A DNA stretch of 50,730 nt from Acidimicrobiia bacterium. GTDB taxonomy: Bacteria > Actinomycetota > Acidimicrobiia > IMCC26256 > PALSA-610. The translations under genes were made by a program, and so were the position numbers. Under the pieces are notes generated by a model that ran no database searches, was not told the DNA's origin, and was given only the letters and a program-made list of their open reading frames with translations. Below, piece after piece: positions 32,697 through 40,054 of the stretch. Location of the stretch: contig JADGOO010000014.1 of the NCBI GenBank assembly GCA_017882905.1, positions 1 to 50,730 of the forward strand, written 5' to 3'. The stretch's first letter is position 1; each line of letters starts with the position of its first letter.

Positions 32697-33308
32697 CTAC
32701 CGCGGGGCGTCGCGACGCATGAGGAGGCTGCGCAGCCCGGGGCCGCCAGGATCGTCGAACTCGGTGACCCGCCGGAAGCCCATGTTCGCGTAGAACTGCT
32801 CCCGACCCGTGAGGCACTCGAGCACCGCACACCGCGCGCCGGCATCCCACAGCCGCGCGACGAGGTGCTCGACAACCTGGCGACCAACACCACAGCCCTC
32901 GAGCACCGGCTCGGTTGCGACGCTCGCGATGTGCGCGTGCGGCGGGAGACCGGCATCCAGGTGTGCGCGCCGGCTACGCAGCTGGAACTCGTGCTCGATC
33001 TGCGCGGCCCGCGTCGCTTCCGGAGGCTCGCTCTCATCGAAGTCGTCGCACAGATGGCATGCACCGGGCGGCGTCGCGACTGCGACCCCGACAACCGTTC
33101 CGGCGAGCTCGGCACCGACCGCCACCGGATTCGCGCCCCACGGCCAGGTGCTGTACTCGCGGCACATGCCGGCAAACCGGTCGAGCTGCGACTCGCCGAA
33201 CATCCCGACCGCGAACGGCTCCCCCGCGAACGCGCTTGCGACAAGGCGGCGGGCGACCGGGTAGTCGGCGGCAACGAGCGCTCGGAGCGACACAGCTTCA
33301 CGATGCAT
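32697..33308 (-). CDS. GNAT-family acetyltransferase
   Basis: This 203-residue single-domain GNAT acetyltransferase shows an N-terminal SLRALVAADYPVARRLV (beta1-alpha1), the strand GTVVGVAVATPPG, ASVATEPVLEGCGVGRQVVEHLVARL containing the acetyl-CoA loop (EGCGVGRQV, equivalent to Q/RxxGxG/A), and the late AVLECLTGREQFYANMGFRRV. The substrate is unknown. ATG 33308 gives a normal N-terminus; the frame is open for another 390 codons upstream but that is antisense to other genes. It is an isolated gene, with 263 bases separating it from the next stop. In that gap I see no gene. Confidence 0.85.
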   Translation of the reverse strand: MHREAVSLRALVAADYPVARRLVASAFAGEPFAVGMFGESQLDRFAGMCREYSTWPWGANPVAVGAELAGTVVGVAVATPPGACHLCDDFDESEPPEATRAAQIEHEFQLRSRRAHLDAGLPPHAHIASVATEPVLEGCGVGRQVVEHLVARLWDAGARCAVLECLTGREQFYANMGFRRVTEFDDPGGPGLRSLLMRRDAPR

Positions 33309-33571
33309 GCCCACATGTAAGTCGCGACGCCGGTTGCGCTCCAAGATGTTCCGATGCAGTCGATGCTCGGGCGCGGCAACGCCGAACGGCAGCTCGGCGC
33401 CACGTGCGACTCGTTGCGAACTCGCCGACGAGCACACGCAGCAGCTCAGATGCCGCGTTCGGCGATGTTCGATCCGTATCCATCCGTAGCTCGTGGATCC
33501 AGCCGTCGCAGCGCAGCGCAGGACCACGGCGGCGCGGCGCGGTGCACGTGAGCGGCGGGTACGCCTCGGCC
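33309..33571. other. intergenic stretch without recognised feature
   Basis: These 263 bases between the acyltransferase and the dehydrogenase gene have only short open frames without actinobacterial third-position bias. I see no tRNA, repeat or clear hairpin. They could hold the promoter of the GNAT gene. Confidence 0.5.
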
Positions 33572-34735
33572 TTACAGGAGGGGCATCGCTGAGGTGCCCG
33601 TCAAGCGGAGCTGACCGATCATCTCGTACATGCGCTCTTGCGTGGCAATGTGTTGGCTCATGGTGATGGCATCGCGCACGAGCCGTTCCAGCGGGTGGTT
33701 CTGGTAGATCGAGGCGGCACCGATCAGATCGCTCATCGATTCGGCGACGTCTCGGGCCATCTGGAACGAGTGCGCGCGCGAGAGCGCGACCGCGATTCTG
33801 ATGTCGACATCGAGATCTTGGCCGGCGACGATCATGTCCCAGAACCGGTCGAGTGCGTCGTAGACGTAAGCGCGTGCGGCACCGAGCTCTGCTTCGGCAC
33901 GCGCGATCGCGAGGCGGGCACGGGACGTGTCGCACAGGCGCACCATCTCCGGCATGAGGACCTTCTCGCGCGTGACGGTGATCGCCTCGTCGATGGCGTG
34001 GCGGGCGAGGCCGAGGGCGACGCCGGCCATGTTGATGAAGAACATGCCCGGCCAGCCGTACAACGGTTCGGGTCGCTGCACCGGGTCGCTGAAGCGAAAG
34101 ACATGCCGCTTCGGCACAAAGAGCTCTTCGGCTTCGTAGTCGTTGGACCCGCTCCCGGCGAGGCCCGTCGTGTACCACGTATCGAGCACCGTCCACGACG
34201 TTGCCGGTGCGCACGCGACCACGATGTCCGGTCGGCCATCGACGAGCACTGGAGCGTCGCCGTCCGTCACCAGACAACCTCCCACGATGACGTCCGCGTG
34301 GGTCGATCCGCTCCCGAACGACCATCGGCCGCTGACCAGGTATCCACCGTCGACCGATCGCGCCCGACCGTTGGGCGGGATCTGTCCGGCGGTGATCGCA
34401 TCGATCGACGGCCACAGCTCTGCCGCCGCGTCCGGGGCCAGGAACGAGCCGTAGTAGGGCGCGTCGGAACCGATCATGGCGCACCAACCCACCGACGCGT
34501 CGTACCGCGACAACGTCTCGATCACCTCGGTCTGTTCACGCGGGCTCAGCTCGGGCCCACCCAGTGCCCGCGGTGCGGCGATGCGGAACGCTCCCGCCTC
34601 ACGCAACGCGCTGACCACATCGTCGGGTAGCCGCCGCGCTGCGGCGATGTCATCGCCCCGATCGGCCAGCTTGGGTGCGAGCGCAGCCAACTCCTCGATC
34701 ACGTCAACGGTCCCGTCCGAAGGATCTCGAAACAT
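33572..34735 (-). CDS. acyl-CoA dehydrogenase-fold flavoprotein (HsaA/HpaB-like monooxygenase group)
   Basis: This 387-residue protein has the acyl-CoA dehydrogenase fold: helical N-terminal domain (ELAALAPKLADRGDDIAAARRLPDDV), beta middle domain with VSGRWSFGSGSTHADVIVGGCLV, and a helical C-terminal domain. The early RLPDDVVSALREAGAFRIAAPRALGG and the SDAPYYG region resemble flavin-dependent two-component hydroxylases (HsaA type) more than classical dehydrogenases. No catalytic glutamate could be placed with confidence. A reductase partner is not seen nearby. It begins at ATG 34735 and overlaps the 3' end of the membrane protein gene by 32 bases in another frame. Confidence 0.8.
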   Translation of the reverse strand: MFRDPSDGTVDVIEELAALAPKLADRGDDIAAARRLPDDVVSALREAGAFRIAAPRALGGPELSPREQTEVIETLSRYDASVGWCAMIGSDAPYYGSFLAPDAAAELWPSIDAITAGQIPPNGRARSVDGGYLVSGRWSFGSGSTHADVIVGGCLVTDGDAPVLVDGRPDIVVACAPATSWTVLDTWYTTGLAGSGSNDYEAEELFVPKRHVFRFSDPVQRPEPLYGWPGMFFINMAGVALGLARHAIDEAITVTREKVLMPEMVRLCDTSRARLAIARAEAELGAARAYVYDALDRFWDMIVAGQDLDVDIRIAVALSRAHSFQMARDVAESMSDLIGAASIYQNHPLERLVRDAITMSQHIATQERMYEMIGQLRLTGTSAMPLL

Positions 34736-35240
34736 CTATGCGCCGATGTTCAACCACGAGCACTCCGGTGATCCAGCCGATCCACCGTGGAAACCCGCCG
34801 GTGCCCCTCCACGCGGCGATGCCCACCGGAGCGATGAGCAGTATCACCGACACGGTGAGGACAGGACCGAAGTAAGCGTGCACGTCGGAGACGGCTCGTG
34901 CCATGTGGGGATCCAAGCTCTGCGGGTGCAGGGCGAGCCCGGCGCTCAGCCACGTCCACACCACGGTCGGTACGACGTACCCGACAGCACCGAACAGCAG
35001 CACATCGCGACCGATCCCGCTCAGACGACTGCGGAGCCAAGCGACGAGCAACACGAACGGGATCGCTGAGATCGTCGCGAGCCATGTCGCGATGCGAACG
35101 CCATCTCCGTGGTCCTGGTAGTAGCGCACGACCCTTGCACCGGACGCCGTGACTTCCGGTGCGGCCGGAACCGCGAAGAGACCGACCAGCACCACCACGA
35201 CATATGCGATCGCTGCGTACAGCGGCCAGCGCCTCGCCAT
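34704..35240 (-). CDS. four-helix membrane protein, probably truncated at its C-terminus
   Basis: This 178-residue integral membrane protein is of unknown function. Helices are visible at about 7-24 (AAIAYVVVVLVGLFAV), 47-66, 76-98 and 117-140 (LTVSVILLIAPVGIAAW). After GFPRWIGWITGVLVVE, which looks like the start of a fifth helix, the reading frame runs into a charged tail (HRRIDVSRSFGRDR) that overlaps the start of the next gene. This suggests loss of the last helix by deletion or frameshift. ATG 35240 is preferred because GGGGGTG precedes it; GTG 35270 is possible. Its function cannot be inferred. Confidence 0.6.
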   Translation of the reverse strand: MARRWPLYAAIAYVVVVLVGLFAVPAAPEVTASGARVVRYYQDHGDGVRIATWLATISAIPFVLLVAWLRSRLSGIGRDVLLFGAVGYVVPTVVWTWLSAGLALHPQSLDPHMARAVSDVHAYFGPVLTVSVILLIAPVGIAAWRGTGGFPRWIGWITGVLVVEHRRIDVSRSFGRDR

Positions 35241-35294
35241 CGTTGCACCCCCATGCCAGCGGCCGCTCACACTGAGTCGCGGCCCATCAGCTGG

Positions 35295-35570
35295 TCAACC
35301 GCACATACTGCACGACGTCACCGTCCGATGCGGTGATCCTCCGGGCTGGCCGTATACGCAGATCGGCGCATTGGAATCGCGAGGCACAACGCACCCGACT
35401 CGCCCTGTACCACGAGATTGTCGACGGTTCGGTGGCATCCACTGATCGCGGCCGGCGATGAACTGGATCACCGCGAGATTCGCATCACGGCCGACGACCG
35501 GCCCGATGCATGCGTGCACCATCGTGACCCGATCGGAGAACAGCGGACCGACCGGCAGGGATGATGTCAT
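35295..35570 (-). CDS. small hypothetical ORF coupled to the HNH gene (doubtful)
   Basis: This is a possible 91-residue product starting at ATG 35570, which overlaps the HNH gene stop as ATGA. The first half (SLPVGPLFSDRVTMVHACIG, then AVIQFIAGRDQ) has moderate GC at third positions. From about codon 46 on the codon use loses this bias, so only part may be real, or the end may be frameshifted. No family recognised. The remaining bases to 35240 show nothing else. Treat as low-confidence; it may be a decayed gene fragment. Confidence 0.3.
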   Translation of the reverse strand: MTSSLPVGPLFSDRVTMVHACIGPVVGRDANLAVIQFIAGRDQWMPPNRRQSRGTGRVGCVVPRDSNAPICVYGQPGGSPHRTVTSCSMCG

Positions 35571-36769
35571 GGCGAGCGGGGTGGGTCGGCTCCTGGGCGC
35601 TGTGCGACGGTGCTGATCGGTTCGCCGTTGGGGTTGGTGATGGTGAGGGTGTGGCCGTCGAAGGTGGTGGTCCAGCCGGGCCGGTGGATGGTGTGGTGGT
35701 GGAACGAGCACAACAGGACCAGATTGTGGAGGTCGGTGTTCCCGCCGTTCTCCCATGGTTGGACGTGGTGGGCTTGGCAGCGGTTGGGTGGTCGTTCACA
35801 TCCGGGGTAGCGGCAGCCGCCGTCGCGTTTCGCTAACGCTTTGCGCATCCATTTCGGGGCGGTGCGTTGCTCGCGGGCGACGTCGAGGGGTTGGCTGTCG
35901 GGGCCGGTGACGATCCGGCTCACGTTGCAGTCGCACAACAGCTGGCGGAGCTGGGCGGGTGAGAGCGTCGGCCCGAACACTTTCGAATCGAACACTGCCG
36001 GCGTCGGCACTGCTGCGGTGATGGTGGTCCAGTCGACTACGATCGACACGTGGGGTGCTTCGCCGGCTTCGAAGGGGAGGTCGGCGTGGTCGAGGTAGAA
36101 GCGCGCCACATCGACCAGCGCATCGGCGCGCCGCTTCGCCGGCGTCCGCTCATCACCCTCGACCGGTCGGCCCATCGCCGCAGATATCGCCGTGTTGATC
36201 ACATGGCCGCCAAGATCGTCGAAGTCACCGGCCTGCGCCCAACGATCCAACGTGTTCGACAGGTGCAGCCCGTTACGGTCGGAAGGTTCGCGTTCGTCGA
36301 GCGCATCCACATACCGCCGGTAGTGGCGCACGACCGCGTGCAGGCTCCGCCACTCGTTCGCCGCCGCATACTCCACGAGGGTCTGTTCCATCTCCCCGTA
36401 CACATCGCCATGCGCATCGACACGGCCCGCGCCGATCACCGCTGCGGCCGATGCGGAGATCTCGCCTTGCGCCCACGCCTTATCGACCAACGGCAACACG
36501 TCACACGCCAGGCCGGCATCCAACGACACCTTCGCGTCACGCCACCGTTGCCCGGTCTGCCACTGCACCCACGCCGGCGTCGACGACGCGCCCGCCGCAC
36601 ACGCGATCCCGCGTTGATGCACCGCCACCAACAACGCCGCGGCGCGGTGTTCCTGACGGTCGATCTCGCGGCGGAGCTGGGCGTACTCGGCGCCGATCGC
36701 CGCGTCGGTCATCCCGTTGACCGCGACGCCGACGAGCTCGTCGACTGCGGAGACGAGCGTTTCGAGCAT
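35567..36769 (-). CDS. DUF222 and HNH endonuclease domain protein (13E12-like), SOS-linked
   Basis: This 400-residue protein has a helical DUF222 domain (about 1-300) and a C-terminal HNH nuclease (about 320-375). The HNH core is CRYPGCERPP, then QAHHVQPWENGG with the His-His pair, NTDLHNLVLLCSFHHH with the Asn and final His; the two Cys pairs probably bind zinc. The family is abundant in actinobacteria and in mycobacteria as the 13E12 repeat proteins, whose function is unsettled. A consensus LexA box sits 16 bases upstream of ATG 36769. It may act as an SOS-induced nuclease; it is often multi-copy and mobile in nature, though no second copy appears here. Confidence 0.9.
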   Translation of the reverse strand: MLETLVSAVDELVGVAVNGMTDAAIGAEYAQLRREIDRQEHRAAALLVAVHQRGIACAAGASSTPAWVQWQTGQRWRDAKVSLDAGLACDVLPLVDKAWAQGEISASAAAVIGAGRVDAHGDVYGEMEQTLVEYAAANEWRSLHAVVRHYRRYVDALDEREPSDRNGLHLSNTLDRWAQAGDFDDLGGHVINTAISAAMGRPVEGDERTPAKRRADALVDVARFYLDHADLPFEAGEAPHVSIVVDWTTITAAVPTPAVFDSKVFGPTLSPAQLRQLLCDCNVSRIVTGPDSQPLDVAREQRTAPKWMRKALAKRDGGCRYPGCERPPNRCQAHHVQPWENGGNTDLHNLVLLCSFHHHTIHRPGWTTTFDGHTLTITNPNGEPISTVAQRPGADPPRSP

Positions 36770-36784
36770 GCCACCATTCTATAC

Positions 36785-36796
36785 GAACATACGTTC
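36785..36796. promoter_or_regulatory. LexA/SOS box before the HNH gene
   Basis: GAACATACGTTC is a GAAC-N4-GTTC operator inside a longer palindrome ACGAACATACGTTCGT at 36783-36798. It is only 16 bases from the HNH start. From memory, several mycobacterial 13E12-type genes are LexA-controlled, which agrees with this site. The 75-base gap to the next gene holds no other feature. Confidence 0.9.
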
Positions 36797-36844
36797 GTAA
36801 CCAAGGGAAAGGGCCAAGCAATGCAGGGTAGATTGCCGTTCGAC

Positions 36845-37978
36845 CTATCCGAGCAGCGGCGCCAGCGACGAGAGCGCCACCGGCTCGGCAATGCCCTTCA
36901 ACATGCGGCGCCCCGCGGGTTCGAGCGCGAAGCGGCCCGCCACACGCGCAGCCAGCTGGTCGGTCACGAGGATCTCCCACGGCACCGCGATGTCGGCCAC
37001 GCGCGACGCCAGATTGACGATCGGCCCGTAGCAGTCGCCGCCGTGCGCCAACACTCCACCGAACGCCACGCCACCGCGCGGTGCCACATCACCCCGCTTG
37101 CGCAGCCGGTCCACGAGGGCGAGCGCGATCGCGGCCGCTTCGACCGGATCGAACGAGGTGAACATCACTTCATCGCCGATCAGCTTCACGACACGTCCGC
37201 CACGCTCGGCGACGATGTCGTACGCGCTGCTCTCGAACTCGAGCAGCAACGCGAGCAGCTCACTCGTGCTCGCCATCTCGGTAAGCGACGTGTAGCCGAC
37301 GAGGTCGACGAAGCCCACCGCCATCGACACCACTTCGAGCTCGCTCGTCCCTCGGCGCATCTCGCGCGAGTGCCTGATCGAGTGGTCGACGTGCAAGCGG
37401 AAGAGCGTGCCGATCGATTCGCACACGGAGGCAAGCATCTCCGACGCGAACAGCTGGGTCTGGGCCATCTGCAGCTCGGAGGTCGATGCGTCGTTGCGCA
37501 ACGGTCTCTCCACATCGAGCAAGAACAACGAGTTGGCGGCGTCGGCAAGGCGAGCCAGTGACGAACCCATGACCCGTACGAAGTGCAGCGCCTCGGCTTC
37601 GCTGAACAAGGTGCGGGCGGCGGCGAACAAGCGGAACATCTCGATGCTGCCGGCCGTGATGCGCGCCCGATCAGGGCCGAAGCCCGACGCCCGCAGCACC
37701 TTGGCGAGGGTGCTGGGCTCGAGACCCGACGCGCTCGCGGCCGACGCGAGATCGAAGAACGGTCCTCCGAGCAGGGCCCGATCCGCCGGCAGCGTGGTGA
37801 GCTGATCGTCGGCCCACGCGGCGACCATCTCGGCCACCGTAAAGCTCTGGCTCGTGAGCCACTGGAGCAGCTCGAGACGCTCGGCCGCATTCGCAGCCGT
37901 TGGGTCGTAGAGACCCGCCGCTTCGAAGTCGCCGGCGTTCGGGCGGGTGGCGCCGTCGTCGTCGAGACCCGGTTGCAC
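36845..37978 (-). CDS. class III adenylate/guanylate cyclase with helical N-terminal domain (second copy)
   Basis: This 377-residue protein has the same layout as the cyclase at 11145: about 200 residues of helices followed by a class III cyclase domain. Catalytic residues are present: Asp225 in VGFVDLVGYTSL, Asp269 in KLIGDEVMF, the Lys of VVKLIGD, and GDCYGPIVNLASRV with Asn and Arg. The N-terminal region contains a short helical stretch ASASGLEPSTLAKVLRASGFGPDR, suggesting a regulatory fold. Start GTG 37978 lies 13 bases after the upstream stop; the frame upstream overlaps the next gene. The upstream Nfu_N-like gene and rnhB are probably in the same transcript. Confidence 0.83.
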   Translation of the reverse strand: MQPGLDDDGATRPNAGDFEAAGLYDPTAANAAERLELLQWLTSQSFTVAEMVAAWADDQLTTLPADRALLGGPFFDLASAASASGLEPSTLAKVLRASGFGPDRARITAGSIEMFRLFAAARTLFSEAEALHFVRVMGSSLARLADAANSLFLLDVERPLRNDASTSELQMAQTQLFASEMLASVCESIGTLFRLHVDHSIRHSREMRRGTSELEVVSMAVGFVDLVGYTSLTEMASTSELLALLLEFESSAYDIVAERGGRVVKLIGDEVMFTSFDPVEAAAIALALVDRLRKRGDVAPRGGVAFGGVLAHGGDCYGPIVNLASRVADIAVPWEILVTDQLAARVAGRFALEPAGRRMLKGIAEPVALSSLAPLLG

Positions 37979-37991
37979 GGTCGGTGCCGCG

Positions 37992-38354
37992 CTACTGGAC
38001 CGGTGAGGGCTTGCTCTCGATGCCGTAGGCCGCGAGCGCTTCCGGCGACCAGCCCGCACTGTCGCCGTAGTAGTTGAACAGGTGCTCGACGGCGGCCACG
38101 GCCTTCGGTTCGAGGAGCGGCCACGCTTGCACGTCGGCCTCGACCGTGACGGTGTTGGAGTAGATCGTCACAGAGCGCGCGCCGAGCTCGAAGAGCCGCC
38201 GGGCCAGCACGTCGGGCGGGCGCTCACCGCGTGCAGCCACGTCGGCCGACGGGTAGCGCTCGTTCTTCATGCCTGTGAATGACCGGTTCGTCGACAGCAC
38301 GCGAACTTCGGGGCGAGCCCCGGTCGTGACAGTCACCGTGATCGTCTGGCCCAT
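37992..38354 (-). CDS. small protein resembling NifU N-terminal (Nfu_N) domain
   Basis: This 120-residue protein has strands VTVTTGARPEVRVLSTNRSFTG, then LARRLFELGARSVTIYSNTVTVEADV and a helix AVAAVEHLFNYYG. The LA-xx-LF-xx-GA-xx-V-x-(V/I)-x-x-N/D-x-(I/V)TV pattern is that of Nfu N-terminal domains, which support iron-sulfur cluster delivery. There is no CxxC cluster-binding domain. The start ATG 38354 is preceded by AGGGAGGA. It sits between rnhB (26 bases away) and the cyclase. Assignment by pattern only. Confidence 0.65.
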   Translation of the reverse strand: MGQTITVTVTTGARPEVRVLSTNRSFTGMKNERYPSADVAARGERPPDVLARRLFELGARSVTIYSNTVTVEADVQAWPLLEPKAVAAVEHLFNYYGDSAGWSPEALAAYGIESKPSPVQ

Positions 38355-38380
38355 CGGATGGTCCTCCCTCGCGGCTGAAT

Positions 38381-39046
38381 CTAGAAGAGCCGGGGCTGGC
38401 GCTCGTACTTGAGCGACGGCCAGGGCAGGGCATCCATGAAGATCCAGGAGCGCCGGTGGATCGAGCAGGGCCCGTAGGCAGCCAGCGCGGCCCGGTGCAC
38501 GGGTGCCGGATAGCCCCGGTTCGAATCGAAACCGTAGGCCGGGTAGTGCTCCGACTCGGCGGCCATGATGGCGTCGCGGGTGACCTTGGCAATCACCGAT
38601 GCGGCCGCCACCGACAGCACGGTCGTGTCGCCCTTCACCACCGTGTGCACCTTGGCGCCGAGCCTCAAGTAGTCGTGCTTGCCGTCGAGGACGATCCGGT
38701 CGGCGACGAACCCGCACGCCGCTACCTCGGCGAGCGCCCGCTGCGCGGCCAGCCGGAGCGCCTCGGTCATCCCGAGCTGGTCGCACTCGTCGTGACTGGC
38801 GTGTCCGACGCCGTACGCCAGCGCCCACTTGCGCACGGTGATCGCGCAACGATCGCGATCGTTCGGGCTGAGGAGCTTCGAGTCGCGCACACCCTTCAGG
38901 TGACGATCCGGCGCCACGACAGCACCCACCGTGACCGGACCAGCCCACGACCCTCGGCCCACCTCGTCGATCCCGATCACGACCTCGTCACCCGCTTCCC
39001 AGAGTCGCCGTTCGAGGCGAAGCGTGGGACGCGGAGCTGAGATCAC
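38381..39046 (-). CDS. rnhB: ribonuclease HII
   Basis: This 221-residue RNase HII removes ribonucleotides and RNA primers from DNA-RNA hybrids. Active-site acids are in GIDEVGRGSWAGPV (Asp27, Glu28) and VLDGKHD, with the final Asp in ASVIAKVTRD. DSKLLSPNDR is the family motif and GYPAPVHRAALAAYGPCSIHRRSW is its typical C-terminal part. The longest frame begins at TTG 39064; GTG 39046 (MISAPRPTLR) is the preferred start. It is divergent from the small gene at 39108. Confidence 0.92.
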   Translation of the reverse strand: MISAPRPTLRLERRLWEAGDEVVIGIDEVGRGSWAGPVTVGAVVAPDRHLKGVRDSKLLSPNDRDRCAITVRKWALAYGVGHASHDECDQLGMTEALRLAAQRALAEVAACGFVADRIVLDGKHDYLRLGAKVHTVVKGDTTVLSVAAASVIAKVTRDAIMAAESEHYPAYGFDSNRGYPAPVHRAALAAYGPCSIHRRSWIFMDALPWPSLKYERQPRLF

Positions 39047-39107
39047 AACAACGCAACGTAGCAACGTGGAGGTTCACAAGCGCGGTTCAGAGGTTTACCC
39101 TCGAACG

Positions 39108-39311
39108 GTGCGAGTGGGAACGCATGTCGAAGTTCGCAACCGCTTCGAGGCGAAGTGGTCTCGTGGGTTCGAGGTGGCCGAGGAGCAGCGCGCGCCCGAC
39201 ACGGAGCGCTATCGAGTGCGGCGCCGTTCCGACGGCACGGTGCTCCCTGCGTGGTTCAACGGCACCGATCTGCGCGAGGAGCACCGCCGCCAGACGTGGT
39301 GGATGAGCTGA
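39108..39311 (+). CDS. conserved small hypothetical protein
   Basis: This 67-residue basic protein is unrecognised. Sequence shows EVRNRFEAKWSRGFEVAEEQ, then YRVRRRSDGTVLPAWFNGTDLREEH and the tail RRQTWWMS. The alternation of strand-like segments resembles small actinobacterial proteins found next to rnhB, but no function is known to me. GTG 39108 (or 39114) is chosen; the frame is open further upstream to 38931 but there it is antisense to rnhB. Third-position GC is high, supporting a real gene. Confidence 0.6.
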   Translation: MRVGTHVEVRNRFEAKWSRGFEVAEEQRAPDTERYRVRRRSDGTVLPAWFNGTDLREEHRRQTWWMS

Positions 39312-39324
39312 CCGCCGCGTCGCG

Positions 39325-39627
39325 TCACGCCTGATCGGCGTCGGCGCGCAACATCCTCACGAGATCCTCGACCGGGATCGCCGCGAGCGTGGTCGTGCGC
39401 ATCGTGCCGCGCGCGGCGAGCATGATGGCCGCGCGTGCCATCGTCGACTCGTCGGGCGCTTCGATCACGTTGAGGAAGTCGTACTGGCCCATCAGCGCGT
39501 ACTGCGCGACCACCTTCAGGCCCATCGCCTCGACCTCGCTGCGCACCTGCAGGATGCGCTCGGGATTCTGGCGGAGCGTCTCCCAACCGTCGGGTCCGAG
39601 CGTGGTGAGCATCGCGTAGGTCGGCAC
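39325..39627 (-). CDS. GYD-domain protein
   Basis: This 100-residue small protein of the GYD family is related to dimeric alpha-beta barrel regulators. The core is MPTYAMLTTLGPDGWETLR, then VVAQYALMGQYDFLNVIEAPDEST, with the GQYD motif corresponding to the family's GxYD. The end LAAIPVEDLVRMLRADADQA is helical. Function is unknown. It is convergent with the small gene at 39108 (13 bases) and 37 bases from the Rieske gene going the other way. Confidence 0.85.
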   Translation of the reverse strand: MPTYAMLTTLGPDGWETLRQNPERILQVRSEVEAMGLKVVAQYALMGQYDFLNVIEAPDESTMARAAIMLAARGTMRTTTLAAIPVEDLVRMLRADADQA

Positions 39628-39664
39628 GAATCGGAGCCTAAGCGGTCGCTACCGTGACCCGTCG

Positions 39665-40018
39665 ATGTGGCATCGCCTGTTGCGCAGCGACGACCTGCCG
39701 CGCGGCGCGGTCGTCGCGGCGGAGCTCCCCGCAACCGACGCCGTCGGCGACAACGCGCCGGCCGACGAGATCGTCGTGTGGCGAGCGAGCGACGGCACGC
39801 CGTGCGCAGCGGCTCGCCGCTGCCCCCATCTCGACTGGGATCTGATCGACTCCACGGTGCAGGGCAGCGAGCTCGTCTGCGCCGGCCACGGCTGGTCGAT
39901 CATGGGCGACGGCCGGGCGTTCAAGCGCAACGAGTTCGGCCGGGAAGACCCCAAGGGCACGACCCGGGCGGTGGCGGTTCGCGACCACGATGGGTACGTC
40001 GAAGCAGCGACCGGCTGA
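39665..40018 (+). CDS. Rieske 2Fe-2S domain protein
   Basis: This 117-residue Rieske-type ferredoxin is a single domain. The two halves of the cluster site are RRCPHLDWDL and LVCAGHGWSI, which supply Cys-His pairs as in CxH...CxxH. No oxygenase domain, transmembrane helix or signal is seen. Such small Rieske proteins serve as electron carriers for oxygenases, but the partner is not obvious here. ATG 39665 starts MWHRLLRSDDLPRG. The exported phosphoesterase gene follows 36 bases later. Confidence 0.87.
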   Translation: MWHRLLRSDDLPRGAVVAAELPATDAVGDNAPADEIVVWRASDGTPCAAARRCPHLDWDLIDSTVQGSELVCAGHGWSIMGDGRAFKRNEFGREDPKGTTRAVAVRDHDGYVEAATG

Positions 40019-40054
40019 CCTGCGCGACACTGAGCCCACACAGGGGGCTGGACC

